Origin: Bromus sterilis | Taxonomy: Eukaryota; Streptophyta; Magnoliopsida; Poales; Poaceae | Direction of reading: 5' to 3' | DNA length: 64,000 nt | Assembly: GCA_950022295.1 (NCBI GenBank) | Contig: OX465600.1 | Span: 24,403,282 to 24,467,281 of the forward strand | Shown here: one piece after another, positions 46,048-58,300 of the stretch | How positions within the stretch are numbered: the first letter of the stretch is position 1 | How the letters are laid out: each line of letters opens with the position of its first letter | Position numbers and translations under genes: made by a program | The notes under the pieces: model-generated | The model's input: the letters and a program-made list of their open reading frames with translations, nothing else | Databases searched by the model: none | What the model was told of the DNA's origin: nothing

Positions 46048-49000
46048 TTTATTTAGCTCAATTTTTTTTTATCTAAAGAACAATTCGATACAAAACATTC
46101 GTAATTTAGGTGGCAATCGATTGATTACATGTGAATATGTGATCAGTTAAGTGAACCAAGTTTCACTTAAAGAAGTAACACTTGAAAAGGAATTTTAGTT
46201 CAATTGGCATTTAGAAAAATACTGGTTTTCTAATGTTGTATGTTTCTTCTTACAAACACACCAACGAGGGGGTTCTCCTGCACATTCATATAGATGGAGA
46301 AATAGCAAAAATACAGAGAATTCATTATTACAAGGGAAACTAGGCTAAAAACCTTCAAAATCACAGCATAAAACAGCGTCAATGGGGAACTATGACGCTA
46401 AACTAGGAAATAGAATTACACAACAAAATAATCACCTTGACTGTGCAATGTTAAGCTTCATGCACTAGCTAACGCAATCAAACGTCTGAACTGGTGGAAA
46501 GAGCTAGTCAATTCCCATATACAGTTCAACACTTCATCTAAATAGATGCAGAAAGTCAACATTTGGATAGACTTAAAGGTATGTCTCGAGAGGCTCATAC
46601 GTGGATAAAGGGGGAGCTACCACAATTTTCAGATAAATTAAGAAAAAATGACTTGAACTTAAGACCTTAAACTCTTTGGAATACGGCCGGAGCGAAAAAG
46701 CTAGGGATCTTTGTTAGGCGTGAGTAAGCGGCTAAACGTGTATGTGCGTTGGCATATAACACACTCCATCTTCTTCTTAATCAATAGACGAGGCAAAATA
46801 ATTGCCTTCGTTTGAAAAAAAAACAAGTATTGAATGCCTACCAAAACACATGATTGTAGTAAGTCCAGGCAGCATGGGATGGTCCTAGAAAAGAGGCGCT
46901 ATGCTTAGGTTTTTAGACTAGCTCAGAGTGGTTGGATATTTGTGGGCTTCTTGGAACCAAAATCCACTAATGGGACAAAAGCCCCGACCGTTAGTAGAGT
47001 GTGCAACACCATTGATAGGTCCAAATCAGATCATGTCGGTTCCTTGGTTCCTGCTCAAATCGTACCCACCGTCTATTTAAATTGTTAAGTAACATACAAA
47101 AAAACTTAGGTCTATGGATTTCATTGGAAACGAAAACGGAAGGGCCTCATCCGGTTAAATTCAGGGGGGGGGGGGGGCTATTTGTTGGATGAAGGAAAGT
47201 TTCGTAACAAGCCCGTAAGGTCTAGATTTTTCGTGGCACATCGTCCACCGGCAGATTCACAGTCCCACACGACTTGCTACCGACAAAGACATCGGTTTAA
47301 ATTAGTGCAACTCCGCCTCCAAATTAGTCGGCCATGTCACAACCAACCATGTTCATGCGGAGCCTTTGACTCCAACTATGGAATGCAAAAGAGTTTGTAA
47401 TCTTGGCTTCTGAGTTCTAAGCCCATGGAGATTTTATGTTTGTGGCTGTTATCAGCGACATCGTAAATATTGAGGGTAGTAGAAGTGTAGAACATTTGTG
47501 GTTATTGCATTCTCGCAGGCCAGAGATCGCCGCGGCTCGCCCGTGTTGGATCGATCATTATATGTGTGTCCTGACGACTCAAGTAAACCAGGGTCGATAC
47601 CCTAGTGTGGGTTACTCGGTCCTAGCCCCCCCCCCCCCCCCCCCCGCCGCCCCGCAACCACCACCACCTCCCCTTAGAAGGCATGTAGCTGAATATTTGG
47701 TGTAGAATTTGGGTAAGCAAACCAGGCTTTGTCCCCCCATGACGGGATCGAAAACATGGCCGAGCTTAAGGTTGCATTGGGTGCGGAACTTTGCCGCCTC
47801 TGGTCTTGCCGGAGGTGAGCTTCTTGAATTGAAACCTTTTTTTGTCGGTAGAGGATGAATAGCATCATGAATGGTGTCTCAAGGGAAGGGAAAGGAACAC
47901 TTCCATTAAGTTCAGAAGGTTGTAAAGATCAGGGTCGCACCGTCGTTCAATTTTATTTTGTTTATTTTGAATGTAGATCGTAGGCAACTAGGCATTGCAT
48001 GTATTCTTTTTTGCAGCTATCCTAATGAACTAGTGCTTCCGCAGAATATGACACCAACGAATGAGTGAATATGACACTAATGAGTGAGATGTTTCTTTTC
48101 CGGCTATGCACCTTCAGGCCAATATGACACCAACGAATGATCTGCTCCACCGAATGATCAGCCCCTGAACCTCTGTCAAGAAAGCTTTCATAGTTCATCG
48201 CAGAGGTATAATTCATATGTAATCTCAAAAAATGGTTTTTTTATCTTGATTCCGTTCTTCAGATAAAAATATTTTCGCTGATTGTTTTGCACCTAGGGTG
48301 TAGATTTTCCTCGCGGGATCTGAGCGGACTCGTTGTCACCGACCAACGACCAACATCAATAGATCTCGCAAGATGAGGAATTTGATGAGTACACTATAGA
48401 GAGATGGTACACATCATGATTCTGATGATCGTGGTACCACCATGAGACGCCCGTTGTGCACGTGTCATTCAGATCTATGAAACGCCCTGATGACGGATGA
48501 TCAGGACGAACTTGTACTAGTGCAAAGTTGGTCGTGCAAGTGTGAGCTAGGCGCCACTATTTGATTAAATTTTTGTAATTTATTTTATTCAGATTATTTT
48601 ATACCTAAGGTGTGGATTTTCCTCCCGGGAATCGAGTTGACTTACCGTTGCCGACCAATGTTGATGTTCTTGGATTCATGGTGGGTTTACTAGACTGTAA
48701 GGAGTCAGTATAAGAATGTGACCAGAATGGTCATGCTACAGACGCGATGCAACGGATGTAGTACACACCATCTCGATTCGAAATGAATGGATGATGAAAA
48801 TTTGACATCTGAGACGTTGGTCGTCGGCTAAAAGATGTTATCGGTTGTGGTTGTGTGTTGCACGGTGAGCGGAACCTCCAAGATGCACACTGAGCTCTGC
48901 ACTATGTTATATCACCACGATCTCGCCCAACTGCCATCGAACTGCCTGCACTATCGTCGCAATTCCGCATGAGTTGTAGGTCCAACTGACCGTGCTCATC

Positions 49001-50190
49001 GTGCCCCTTATCGTTCTCGTCATCGGAATCATGTTGACAACTGAAGGTTTGGAAATTGCACACAACCTCACTGTCGCTGCTCTTGGACACCGCCAGATGC
49101 TTCCGCAGCGCCACTACTAAGTTGGTCGCCAGCGCCATCGGACCATGCCGCCTCCAGTCTGCAACGTCGATCAAGCCCTATCTTGCTAGTCACGCCCGCG
49201 ATCACCTATCCATGCCCCGCCCCCTGCCTGTTTTCCGCGTCGTACCACGCCATGGTTGCAACTGTTACGTCGCCCACGCTTGTCGTGGCTCATGTGCTGT
49301 GTTCAAACAAATGAAATTTGAATACAATGCGCTTTATAGGTTTGCTCCAATTGAGTTGTAGTTCGTATATTTATTTAATTCTTCCACAGTACTCAAAATA
49401 TTGGATACATCCAACGATTCTTCACAAATCCTAGTTTGTGCCTCATATGGCAAACGGAAAATCATATGTTGTATTTGATTAAAGAGGTTTGTTGGAAAGA
49501 TCTTCTATAACTTGGAGAGCTACATGAATGCCAATTTTTCATCCAACTTCAATTTTTTTTATTTAATATATGTATTCTCTAAACTTGGTTAAAGGGGAAG
49601 AAATCAAAATGGAGATTCCATAAACCATAATTGTGTATTTCGATACTAAACTCTACAAGTTTCTCGTTTGCTCAATGAAGTTGGAACAATATCGAAATGA
49701 ACCAGACATATATTCATTTTTACCAAAAAATACTTAGTAAGATCCATTATAGAACATATATCTATATGGTTAAATCACATGTCGCTACCAAAACATGGTG
49801 TGTATGTGCACAATGCTACCACTTCTTCAATATTTTTTGTTGGTAGCCAGTGAAGTTGATGGAGTGTGCACCCAAGGTCAAAAGAACTCCACATAAAAAA
49901 AATGTTGACGACGCCATGTTGTTTGGCCCATAGAATTTTTTGGTCTCGACATGTAGTCCTTGTGTTTTCCCACACGACTACCTATGAGATTAGAACTCAT
50001 GTCCCATTGATTCTGGTATTAAAATGAAAGAACTCTAAAATGTCATTTCATGTTGGAGTATAATAAAAGAACTCAGATAATTTCCCTTTTCCATGCTAGC
50101 TAGTTACAAAGGAAACTAAGTTATTTAAGTAATATTGTATTACAAAAAAAACTACATGATACACATGTTAACTCAATATGCATAGCTATG
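46048..50190. other. 4.1 kb without a recognised gene
   Basis: Noted contents: homopolymer runs of about 14 G at 47164 and about 20 C at 47626; a proline-rich open frame beside the C-run, judged spurious; TATGACACCAACGAATGA twice (48048 and 48123); and a diverged direct repeat ~320 bp apart (48290-48360 and 48600-48665: CCTAGGGTGTAGATTTTCCTC versus CCTAAGGTGTGGATTTTCCTC, then GTTG-CACCGACCAA versus GTTGCCGACCAA). The last looks like remains of a duplicated or retroposed segment. Frames at 48902-49361 overlap on both strands and resemble nothing known. Confidence 0.5.
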
Positions 50191-50194
50191 GGCA

Positions 50195-53100
50195 CTACGG
50201 GGCAGGAATGAGGATGACAGCTTGCAGATAATCAACACAATCTTCATATGTTTCAATCCCAAACTCATCACTAACACGTTGTGCTGTTGGCCTGTGTGAT
50301 GGGTTAGGCTCCAAGCACCAAACAACTACACTGAGCATTTTGTATATTTGTCTAGCAGTGTCAGAATCTGGCACGGCGAGCCTGGAGTCTAGTAGATCTT
50401 GCAAGAACACATTATTATTTTTGGCAGCCATCGAGAGGGATGAGATCAAATCGCCTGGATGGCACCCCATAAATATCTCTAGAACAAGAACCCCAAAACT
50501 GTATACATCACATTTCTCCGTCACATTCTCGGTATATGCTAGCTCTGCAATTAATACCAAAAAATTAGTATATGTCATTCAAATATAAAGTTCAATGCTT
50601 ATCGTGATGATGAGAATATATCAAAATTTACATGTATGTAGGTATGTAGTACCAAAATTACAAAACTATTTGATGGAGTTTGGATTTTTGTTTACCTGGG
50701 GCAATATATCCTTTCGTCCCTGCAAGCCTTGTGAGATTCCGACCATCAATATTGAGAACTTTAGCTGTACCAAAGTCAGAGACACAAGCTCTAAATTCCA
50801 TATCAAGTAAAATGTTATTGCTTGTTATATCTCTGTGAACTATTGGTGATGAACAATCATGATGCATGTATGCCAAAGCATGAATCACATCCATGACAAT
50901 ATATATCCGCCTACTCCAGTCCAATCCAATTGCTTTTTCATTGGTCCTCAGTGTTTCTGCCAAGCTCCCTCTCTCCATATATTCAAAGATAAGAAATCTT
51001 CCTTGACTAGATGAACAATATCCAAATAGTTTTACAATGTTTCGATGTCGAATCTGCACCAATGCCTCAATTTCACGATTGAAAAGTGACTCATTCATGC
51101 AACACTCATCTTCAATCATTTGTATCTTCTTCACGGCAAAGATTTCAGATGTTGCAAGACTGACTTTGTAGACAGACCCATAACCCCCAGTTCCGATGCA
51201 ATGTATGTCGCTAAAATTGTTGGTTACTTCAATGATTTTCTTGTATAAGTCTGCTCCGTCAAAACTCCAAATAGAGAATACCTTTGCTTGTGTTACATGA
51301 ACGATGTTAGTTTCCTTGGGTTTCTTCCTTTCTCTTTGGAACATCAATATCCCTGCAACTAGACCAATCAATATGAGAGTAGCAACCACTACTAGTACAA
51401 GTGTTTTGTATCCTTTCTTCTTTGCACTGATTTGAGTTGTACTAGTACAAGGGGGGAATCCCTTCACTACACCACATAACATCTTATTATGCACAAACCA
51501 CAACATTGGAGCTCCTTGGAAGAGTTTACTCTCAGGGATTGGTCCTTCCAATTCATTGTAAGATACATCAATGGATGCCAGGCTCTCCATACTCCGAAAT
51601 GATGATGGGATGGATCCAGTAAGTTCATTGTGTGAAAGATTCAAAGCATCTAACATGATCAGACCACTAAGTTGGTTTGGTATTTCCCCAATAAATGAAT
51701 TATCACTTAAATCCAACAATTCACGCAAGTTTTGCAACACCCCTAGCATGGTAGGGATATTTCCTTCAAATTTATTATGACTTAAATTCAATGATTGCAG
51801 TTTTAAGCAATTCACAAACGATCCTTGTATCAAACCACTTAGGTTATTTGATGATAAATCCAACACCTCTAGGCTGGAGAGTTCTCCCATTTCTTGTGGA
51901 ATGCTTCCTTGGAGTAAATTATCCGCAAGGCTCAAATGGAACACACTCCTTAGATTGCCCAGTTCCCGTGGAATATTTCCTTCAAGCTTGTTTGATGATA
52001 GGTCAAGTATCCTTAGCAGAGATAGATGCCCCATACTTGCGGGTATTTCCCCCGTAAGGTTGTTATTTGAGATGCGCAACATCGTAAGATTAGAACATTT
52101 TCCCCAGTTATAAGATAATTGACCAACCAACTTATTTGAGCCCATATCCATATACAAGAGATTTGGATAAACTCCTATAGCGGATATATCTCCCTCTATT
52201 TGATTCCTTTCAAGACGAACTCTGACTAGGCTTTTGCAGTGTAGCAAACTTGACGGTAGTTGTCCATTCAAGTTGTTATCAGATGCAGTTAAATTCTTGA
52301 GTCGGCCTCCCGCGCACAAGCCAGGTGGCAATGGACCAGAGATATTATTACCATCCAATTGCAATAGCTCGAGATCCATTAAGGTTCCAATTTCTTGAGG
52401 CACATGTCCAGAGAATTGATTGTTATTGAGTTGCAAGGTGGTGAGCTTTTTCAAATTTCCAAAGATATTGGGGATATAACCTATCAATTTGTTTGTGCTA
52501 AGATCCAACTTTTTTAAATTCACTAGGAAACCTATTTCTAGTGGAACATATCCAGAGAATTGATTACCACCAAGTAACATGGTACTAAGCTTACTGGAAT
52601 TTCTAAAGAAGTTGGGAATGGAACCTATGAATTTGTTTTTGCCAAGTTTCAATGCTTGTAACTTGGCCAGGTTACCTAGTTCTCGAGGAATTCTCCCAAA
52701 AAGTTGGTTCTTGTGAAGTTCCAAATCTTCTAGATTCACCAGTGAACCTAGTACTCTAGGAACATGCCCGGAAAGTTGGTTATCCCATAGATACATGCCA
52801 ACAAGGTTAATGAGACTCCCATAGGAACCTGGAATGGAACCCATGAGTTTGTTCATGCTAAGATCCAGCATTTCAAGATTCACCAGGTTACCTAGTTCCC
52901 GAGGAAGATACCCCGAGAATTGATTAAGATAAAGGTACAAGGTAGTGAGCTTGGTCAGATTCCCAAATGTATGGGGAATGGAACCCATGAGTTGGTTCTT
53001 GTTAAGATCCAAATTTTCTAGATTGACCAGGTATCCTAGTTGAATAGGAACACTTCCTGAAAGCTGGTTATCCCATAGAAACAAAATGGTGAGGCTAGTC

Positions 53101-54005
53101 AGACCCCCAAAGGTATCAGGGATGGAACCCATGAGTTTGTTGGAGTTAAGATCCAATATTTGCAGATTCACGAGGTAGCCTAGTTCTGGAGGAATATGGC
53201 CAGAAAGTTGGTTACCCCATAGGTACAAGGCATTGAGGTGAATCAAGCTCCCGAAAGTTGTTGGGATGGAACCGGTGAGGTTGTTTTGTCTAAGAGACAA
53301 CTCTTGTAAATTCGACAGGTAACCTAGCTCTCTGGGAAGATTTCCAGAGAGTTTGTTACCGCCAAGGTACAAGATGGTGAGTTTAGTAAGATTCCCTAAA
53401 CTTGTTGGAATAGGGCCTGTGAGGTTGTTGTCGGTGAGATCTACCCTGAGTAGTTTCTGTAGGTGGCCTAGTTCAGTGGGGATGGGACCAGACAATTGAT
53501 TGGCCGACAAGTCCAGCCCCACGAGACTCTCTAGGTGTTTTATTTGCCATGGTATTTCACCAGAAAGCTGGTTCTCCTGGAGCATTAGGTGCCGCAGGTT
53601 TGGCAAGGATGATGCTAAAGTGGGTGGAAAGGAGCCCCTTATCTGATTGTTGGAGAGGTGGATACTCGTAAGAGTACGCAGCGCCGTGAAGTTGAGGGTG
53701 CCAAGCTCCCCTCTCAGCTGCAGCCCCGGGAGAGAGATCTCGGTCACCACCTCCTGGTTTCTTGCTTCATGCTTGATGGTGCTGCACTTGATGCCATGCC
53801 AGTTGCATGGCCTTGTACTGTTGTTTCCCCTTCGCCAGGATTGCAGCTGGGCTGGGTGTCTTTGGAGTGTGGATTTCCAGGCAAGGAGGACTATAGCTTG
53901 CTCTTCCAGTGACGGCACAAGGGCCATGGCCGGTGGAAGCAAGGCTAGTAGGAGAGTGAGTGAGATGAGTTTGAGGAGAGGGGAGGTCTCCATGACTTGC
54001 ATCAT
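50195..54005 (-). CDS. LRR receptor-like kinase, MIK2-like
   Basis: Two exons (50696-54005 and 50195-50544) around a 151 bp GT-AG intron give 1,219 residues. The join restores GYIAPELAYTENV, the kinase activation-loop end. Order: signal peptide (ending near PPAMA); N-terminal cap with a CNWHGIKC cysteine pair; about 30 LRRs (residues ~85-800); transmembrane helix ~868-889; kinase domain with P-loop GTGGYGSV (~938), lysine in AVKK (~959), HRD aspartate ~1059, DFG ~1077 and APE. All catalytic residues are present and it is an RD kinase. Such receptors sit in the plasma membrane and sense peptides or wall damage; the ligand is unknown. The kinase intron position is usual for the family. A second ATG at codon 5 is an equally good start. 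No lesion was seen, so it is probably functional. Confidence 0.93.
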
Positions 54006-54052
54006 GGTAGGAATTGCTTCTTGGTTTGTGCCTGTGAAACGTTATGGGGTCA

Positions 54053-54061
54053 TTTTATAGC
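54053..54061 (-). promoter_or_regulatory. TATA box of the LRR receptor kinase gene
   Basis: On the minus strand GCTATAAAATG ends about 45 bp before the first ATG at 54005. The 5' leader would be very short (about 20 nt), or the codon-5 ATG is used. Confidence 0.55.
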
Positions 54062-54366
54062 ATTTTTCATGGGTGTTGCTCCAACCCACGACTCTTGAGT
54101 ATTGAGAGAAGAAAGCTCCACCTACGGCTGGAGTGGACTGCTATGAACTCACCATCAGCAAATTGTAGCACGATCAGGACAGGTCGTGCCGCAAGGTCCA
54201 AGGGGAGGCAAAAAAGTCCGATTCCTGCTGAAAAGTTTGACTCGATCGACGTCAATTATCTGTTTGTTTCCTGCTGAAAAGTTGGACTCCAGCGAGGTTG
54301 GACATCGACAGTTTCTCAAATGTGTATATTTAGTGGAAATACAGCATGCCGACATGCTTCTCAAAT

Positions 54367-54452
54367 CTACTCTCTCCGTAAAATTTTATAAGATGTTTTG
54401 GATTATAATTTTAGTGATCTAAAATGTCTTATAAAAATTTACAGAGATAGTA
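54367..54452. mobile_element. Small Stowaway-like MITE
   Basis: CTCTCTCCGTAAAATTTTATAAGA at left is mirrored by TCTTATAAAAATTTACAGAGATAG at right, with TA beyond each end. About 85 bp, in the promoter region of the receptor kinase gene. Confidence 0.75.
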
Positions 54453-54495
54453 TATATTTAGTGGAAACGGTCGATCTCTGTGTTTGCAGATTGGT

Positions 54496-55224
54496 TGATA
54501 TGGGCACGACAACAACAGGATGGAGGAGGCGATGATATGCGCTGGACGGAAGAGGACGTAGGACAAGTGCACGAGGAGAAGAGCCGCGAGAAGATGAAGC
54601 AAAAGGAGGAATTGCTGAAGACGTCGGACGACCGGACTTCACGTCGGACCGTCCGACCTCGGCCCGGACCGTCCGAGTACCAAGCCGGACCGTCCGACTT
54701 ATGACGCCAAACATCAGTAGCATTTACGGCTTAGGTCGGACCGTCCGAGTTACAGGCCGGACCGTTCGTCCTGAGGCCGGACCGTCCGAGCTACAGGTCG
54801 GACCGTCCGACCTGCCCGATGCTTACGCGCAGAATTAAGGGATGCGGCCCATGTATCCCCGTTTGGACACCCTAGCTTATAAATATAGGACCCCCCACGA
54901 GTTTTAGGGTTAGCTTAAGTTTAGACAAGAATTTTAGGGTTAAGAATCGTATCTCTTGGTGAAGCTTCCCTCCAGGGTTGGCGATGTCGTTTATCCAATA
55001 AAGATTGCCACGGAGGTTCTTGGGTTCATCAAGGATTGTCGTGTTTTGGTTTGAGGCGTGGTGATCTCCATCAAGTTGCTTGCTGGATTCGTTCATCTTC
55101 TTCAGGTTGCGTTCATCGCGTGATTGGAAGGATTTCTATCCAGGTTGCTCGCTGTGAAAGATCGGGACAAACTCAAGAGGATTCCCCCGGTGGTTCGTAT
55201 CATCAGGTGTGTCCTCCCATATCA
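54496..55224 (+). repeat. 5' LTR
   Basis: 729 bp. Seven copies of a CGGACCGTCCGA-type inverted motif lie at 54643-54813, then a TATA-like CTTATAAATATAGG near 54884 marks the probable promoter. The region after it contains GGGTTAGCTTAAG and an AATAAAG polyadenylation-like signal near 55000. Confidence 0.93.
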
Positions 55225-55568
55225 TGTGGTATCAGATTTTCGGGTTGATCACGGCGAGGTTGTGTTGATCGATCGCATCTAGATCGGTTTTGTTGGGAGG
55301 AGTTTGCTTGGAGGTTTTCTCGTTCGGATTGATTTGTTTGGAGGAGATTGTGCATAGAGGCTGCAGATTGCTGCTGTGTTTGTGCAGATTTGTTTCCGCT
55401 CGATTGATTTGCGAGGATATTGCTAGAGGTTGAAGAAAAGAAATCCCGTAATTGGTTTTGGCTGTCAGGAGTCCCGAAATTGATATAGGTACAAAATCCG
55501 CATCCGTGTTCCAAATAAGGCGTGTAAGCACAAATTGGAAAGGATATCTTGTGTGCTTTCCAGATTGT

Positions 55569-57191
55569 ATGGCCGCCGCTCCCGGTTCGCAGCGGTTTAG
55601 CCGCAAACGTACAAACAATACTGCGGTTGGTCATGCTGATGCAGGGTTGGATGCTATGTCAAGAATTTTGCAAGTGTTAGCGGAGACTGAGACACAGATA
55701 GAAGCTATTTCCAAGACAATCTCAGATCATAAAACTCTCTCTCAAAAGAAGTTGATTCCAAATTCTATTGAGATTAATCAGACGGTTGTCCCACTGCAGA
55801 AAACTGATAAGGCAGCAGCCATGATTTCTGACATGGCGGATGATGTTGGCAAGGATGTTGTGGATGATGTTGTACCATTGAGTGGGCTGAATGTGCAACT
55901 CAAGAGAGTATATGGTGATACTTGTATAACAGCCGATAGATGTCAGCGATGGAATTTATTTCAGGCGCAGTGTATGATTAAAGGCAAAGCATGCAAGTTG
56001 ATGATTGATGGTGGTAGCTGTACCAATGGCATTAGCAAAGCGATGGTGGAAGCATTGAGGTTGTCCACATGGCGTATTCCTGAACCGAAGCATCTCGATT
56101 GGTTGAATAGCTGCGGTATGTTGAAGGTTACTCATAAGGTGTGTGTGCCATTTATAGTTGGTGATTATGTTGATGAGGTTGAGTGCGATGTGTTGCCATT
56201 GGAGGTGTGTGGACTGTTACTTGGGCGTCCATGGCAGTATGATCGCAATGCTATACATGCGGGCCGAGCAAATACATATTCTTTTATGCATGATGGCAAA
56301 CAGCGGACTTTGAAGCCTATGGGAGATGATCATATCAAGTCCGATGTGGTGCTGGTGGTTCGCAAGGAGAAGTTGCACAAGGCTAAACCACAACCAAGTT
56401 TTGCTAAGTTGCAGCCTGAGGAGCATGATGCTAGGAGCCTCAGTACTGAAACTAATTCGGCCATGACTGTAGATGACAAGCCAGTTGTACTTGTTGGTGA
56501 CAAGCCGGTTGAAGTTACGCCTCTTCGTGATGAAAGGAAGGAAATTGCAGCATGTTATACACCTTCAGTTTGTGTTGACAAAGGTGTTCAGACTGATGAC
56601 AGTGGTGCTGTTCGTGACTCGGTGCGTATGACGACGAGGTTCGATGACCACAGTTTTGTTTGCACACCTCTGCGACGTTTTGTTGGAGTAGTCGTGCATG
56701 TGCACAAAGGCAAGGATGGACGTGTTCGTCAGTTGTGTGGCCCGGGCATTACCACTTTGCAGGGTCATACAAAGAAGTTTCATGTTCAGCAACAAAGGGC
56801 TCCAGCAAGAGTTGAGAAGAACAAGGTGGTGGCGCCAAAGTCCAAACTCATGTGGAGAAGAAAGGAGGCGCTCAGTGCTGCATCAAGTCAAGTGGCAAAG
56901 ACGTGTGATGTTGTTGATATCACGCCACCCTTTCAAGCAGACCTCACGCGTTGGGGACAACGCTTTTTGAAGGAGGGGAGGATGATATGGGCACGACAAC
57001 AACAGGATGGAGGAGGCGATGATATGCGCTGGACGGAAGAGGACGTAGGACAAGTGCACGAGGAGAAGAGCCGCGAGAAGATGAAGCAAAAGGAGGAATT
57101 GCTGAAGACGTCGGACGACCGGACTTCACGTCGGACCGTCCGACCTCGGCCCGGACCGTCCGAGTACCAAGCTGGACCGTCCGACTTATGA
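55569..57191 (+). CDS. Retrotransposon ORF with retropepsin-like domain
   Basis: 540 residues from the ATG at 55569 (MAAAPGSQRFSRK...); the frame is open further upstream to 55452. The N-terminal ~110 residues are gag-like only in place, without a CCHC zinc knuckle. Residues ~145-265 form a Ty3/gypsy aspartic protease domain: KLMIDGGSCTNG with the catalytic Asp, LDWLNSCGMLKVTHKVCVPF, DEVECDVLPLEVCGLLLGRPWQYDR and NTYSFMHDGK. The rest is Lys/Val-rich and unassigned. The frame ends 209 bp inside the 3' LTR, so the last ~70 residues are LTR-encoded. It may be expressed but cannot drive its own reverse transcription. Confidence 0.75.
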   Translation: MAAAPGSQRFSRKRTNNTAVGHADAGLDAMSRILQVLAETETQIEAISKTISDHKTLSQKKLIPNSIEINQTVVPLQKTDKAAAMISDMADDVGKDVVDDVVPLSGLNVQLKRVYGDTCITADRCQRWNLFQAQCMIKGKACKLMIDGGSCTNGISKAMVEALRLSTWRIPEPKHLDWLNSCGMLKVTHKVCVPFIVGDYVDEVECDVLPLEVCGLLLGRPWQYDRNAIHAGRANTYSFMHDGKQRTLKPMGDDHIKSDVVLVVRKEKLHKAKPQPSFAKLQPEEHDARSLSTETNSAMTVDDKPVVLVGDKPVEVTPLRDERKEIAACYTPSVCVDKGVQTDDSGAVRDSVRMTTRFDDHSFVCTPLRRFVGVVVHVHKGKDGRVRQLCGPGITTLQGHTKKFHVQQQRAPARVEKNKVVAPKSKLMWRRKEALSAASSQVAKTCDVVDITPPFQADLTRWGQRFLKEGRMIWARQQQDGGGDDMRWTEEDVGQVHEEKSREKMKQKEELLKTSDDRTSRRTVRPRPGPSEYQAGPSDL

Positions 57192-57710
57192 CGCCAAACA
57201 TCAGTAGCATTTACGGCTTAGGTCGGACCGTCCGAGTTACAGGCCGGACCGTCCGTCCTGAGGCCGGACCGTCCGAGCTACAGGTCGGACCGTCCGACCT
57301 GCCCGATGCTTGCGCGCAGAATTAAGGGTTGCGGCTCATGTATCCCCGTTTGGACACCCTAGCTTATAAATATAGGACCCCCTACGAGTTTTAGGGTTAG
57401 CTTAAGTTTAGACAAGAATTTTAGGGTTAAGAATCGTATCTCTTGGTGAAGCTTCCCTCCGGGGTTGGCGATGCCGTTTATCCAATAAAGATTGCCACGG
57501 AGGTTCTTGGTTCATCAAGGATTGTCGTGTTTTGGCTTGAGGCGTGGTGATCTCCATCACGTTGCTTGATGGATTCGTTCCTCTTCTTCAGGTTGTGTTC
57601 ATCGCGTGATTGGAAGGATTTCTATCCAGGTTGCTCGCTGTGAAAGATCGGGACAAACTCAAGAGGATTCCCCCGGTGGTTCGTATCATCAGGTGTGTCC
57701 TCCCATATCA
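56983..57710 (+). repeat. 3' LTR
   Basis: 728 bp, about 98% identical by eye to the 5' LTR. It carries the same motif array (57130-57300) and supplies the ORF's stop codon at 57189-57191. Confidence 0.93.
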
Positions 57711-57715
57711 TTGGT

Positions 57716-58300
57716 CTTACAAATACGATCATTTGTGAAAAAGCGGAGTAATGCATATATATATATCATGCCAAAAAAAAAGGTCTGTAGGACAAGACTT
57801 GGATTGAAAATGCACTGCCGACATTGTGGACTCGTGGCTAGAGCTAGACTTGAACAGCAGATGAATATTCTCCTGACATGCCGGCCTCTGCTAACAAAAG
57901 TTTGTTTTCTTTTGCGGGGATATAGGAAAAAGTTCCTAGATTTCATATTGCACTAGAGTAAATACGAAGTAGTAAAAACCCACTACATTTTTTTTTGCGG
58001 GGAAAAAACTAATACAGTTGCAATTAAGGTTTCAAAAAAAACCGTCACTTTATAAAAGAAAGTCACTAGAATCTATCAGTATTTTTTAATTTAATCATGT
58101 TTATGACAGGTTGGTCCCGTATGTGTGCATTAAAGCGGCAATAAAAGTCAACATCATTCATTTGACCGTTGCAACGCACGAACCATTTTGCTAGTAAAGA
58201 ATAAAAAATAGAGATGAGAGAGTTATCTGTTGTTGTATTTTCTATTTACCTACCGCTCATGCGCTACTTTGTGATCACAAGGGAACAATGTCGATTCCCT
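57716..58300. other. Intergenic, no gene
   Basis: AT-rich; a frame at 57606-57956 begins inside the LTR and is not supported. Short A-rich passages near 57772 and 57985 may be old retroposon tails. Confidence 0.4.

Larger units (their letters stand above)
54496..57710 (+). mobile_element. Non-autonomous Ty3/gypsy LTR retrotransposon, 3,215 bp
   Basis: Two LTRs (54496-55224 and 56983-57710) begin TGATATGG and end CCATATCA. TTGGT is duplicated at 54491-54495 and 57711-57715. A primer-binding site (TGGTATCAGAT, initiator-Met tRNA type) starts at 55227, and a purine tract (AAGGAGGGGAGGA) ends at 56982. The internal region of 1,758 bp encodes a single ORF with a retropepsin-like domain and lacks reverse transcriptase, RNase H and integrase. 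The LTRs differ at about 13 bases and one gap by eye, so the insertion is recent. Confidence 0.93.

Noticed and set aside
47626..47645. C-run near a proline-rich frame, and G/C runs at 42932, 47164 and 58725
   Set aside because: Homopolymers of 13-20 bases are prone to sequencing and assembly error, and the neighbouring frame depends on the run.
48902..49361. Opposite-strand frames of 90 and 101 codons
   Set aside because: They overlap, show no recognisable domain, and sit in a region with repeat-like direct duplications.
54480..54704. 74-codon frame at the 5' LTR
   Set aside because: It is the LTR copy of the C-terminal end of the retrotransposon ORF and has no separate start or context of its own.
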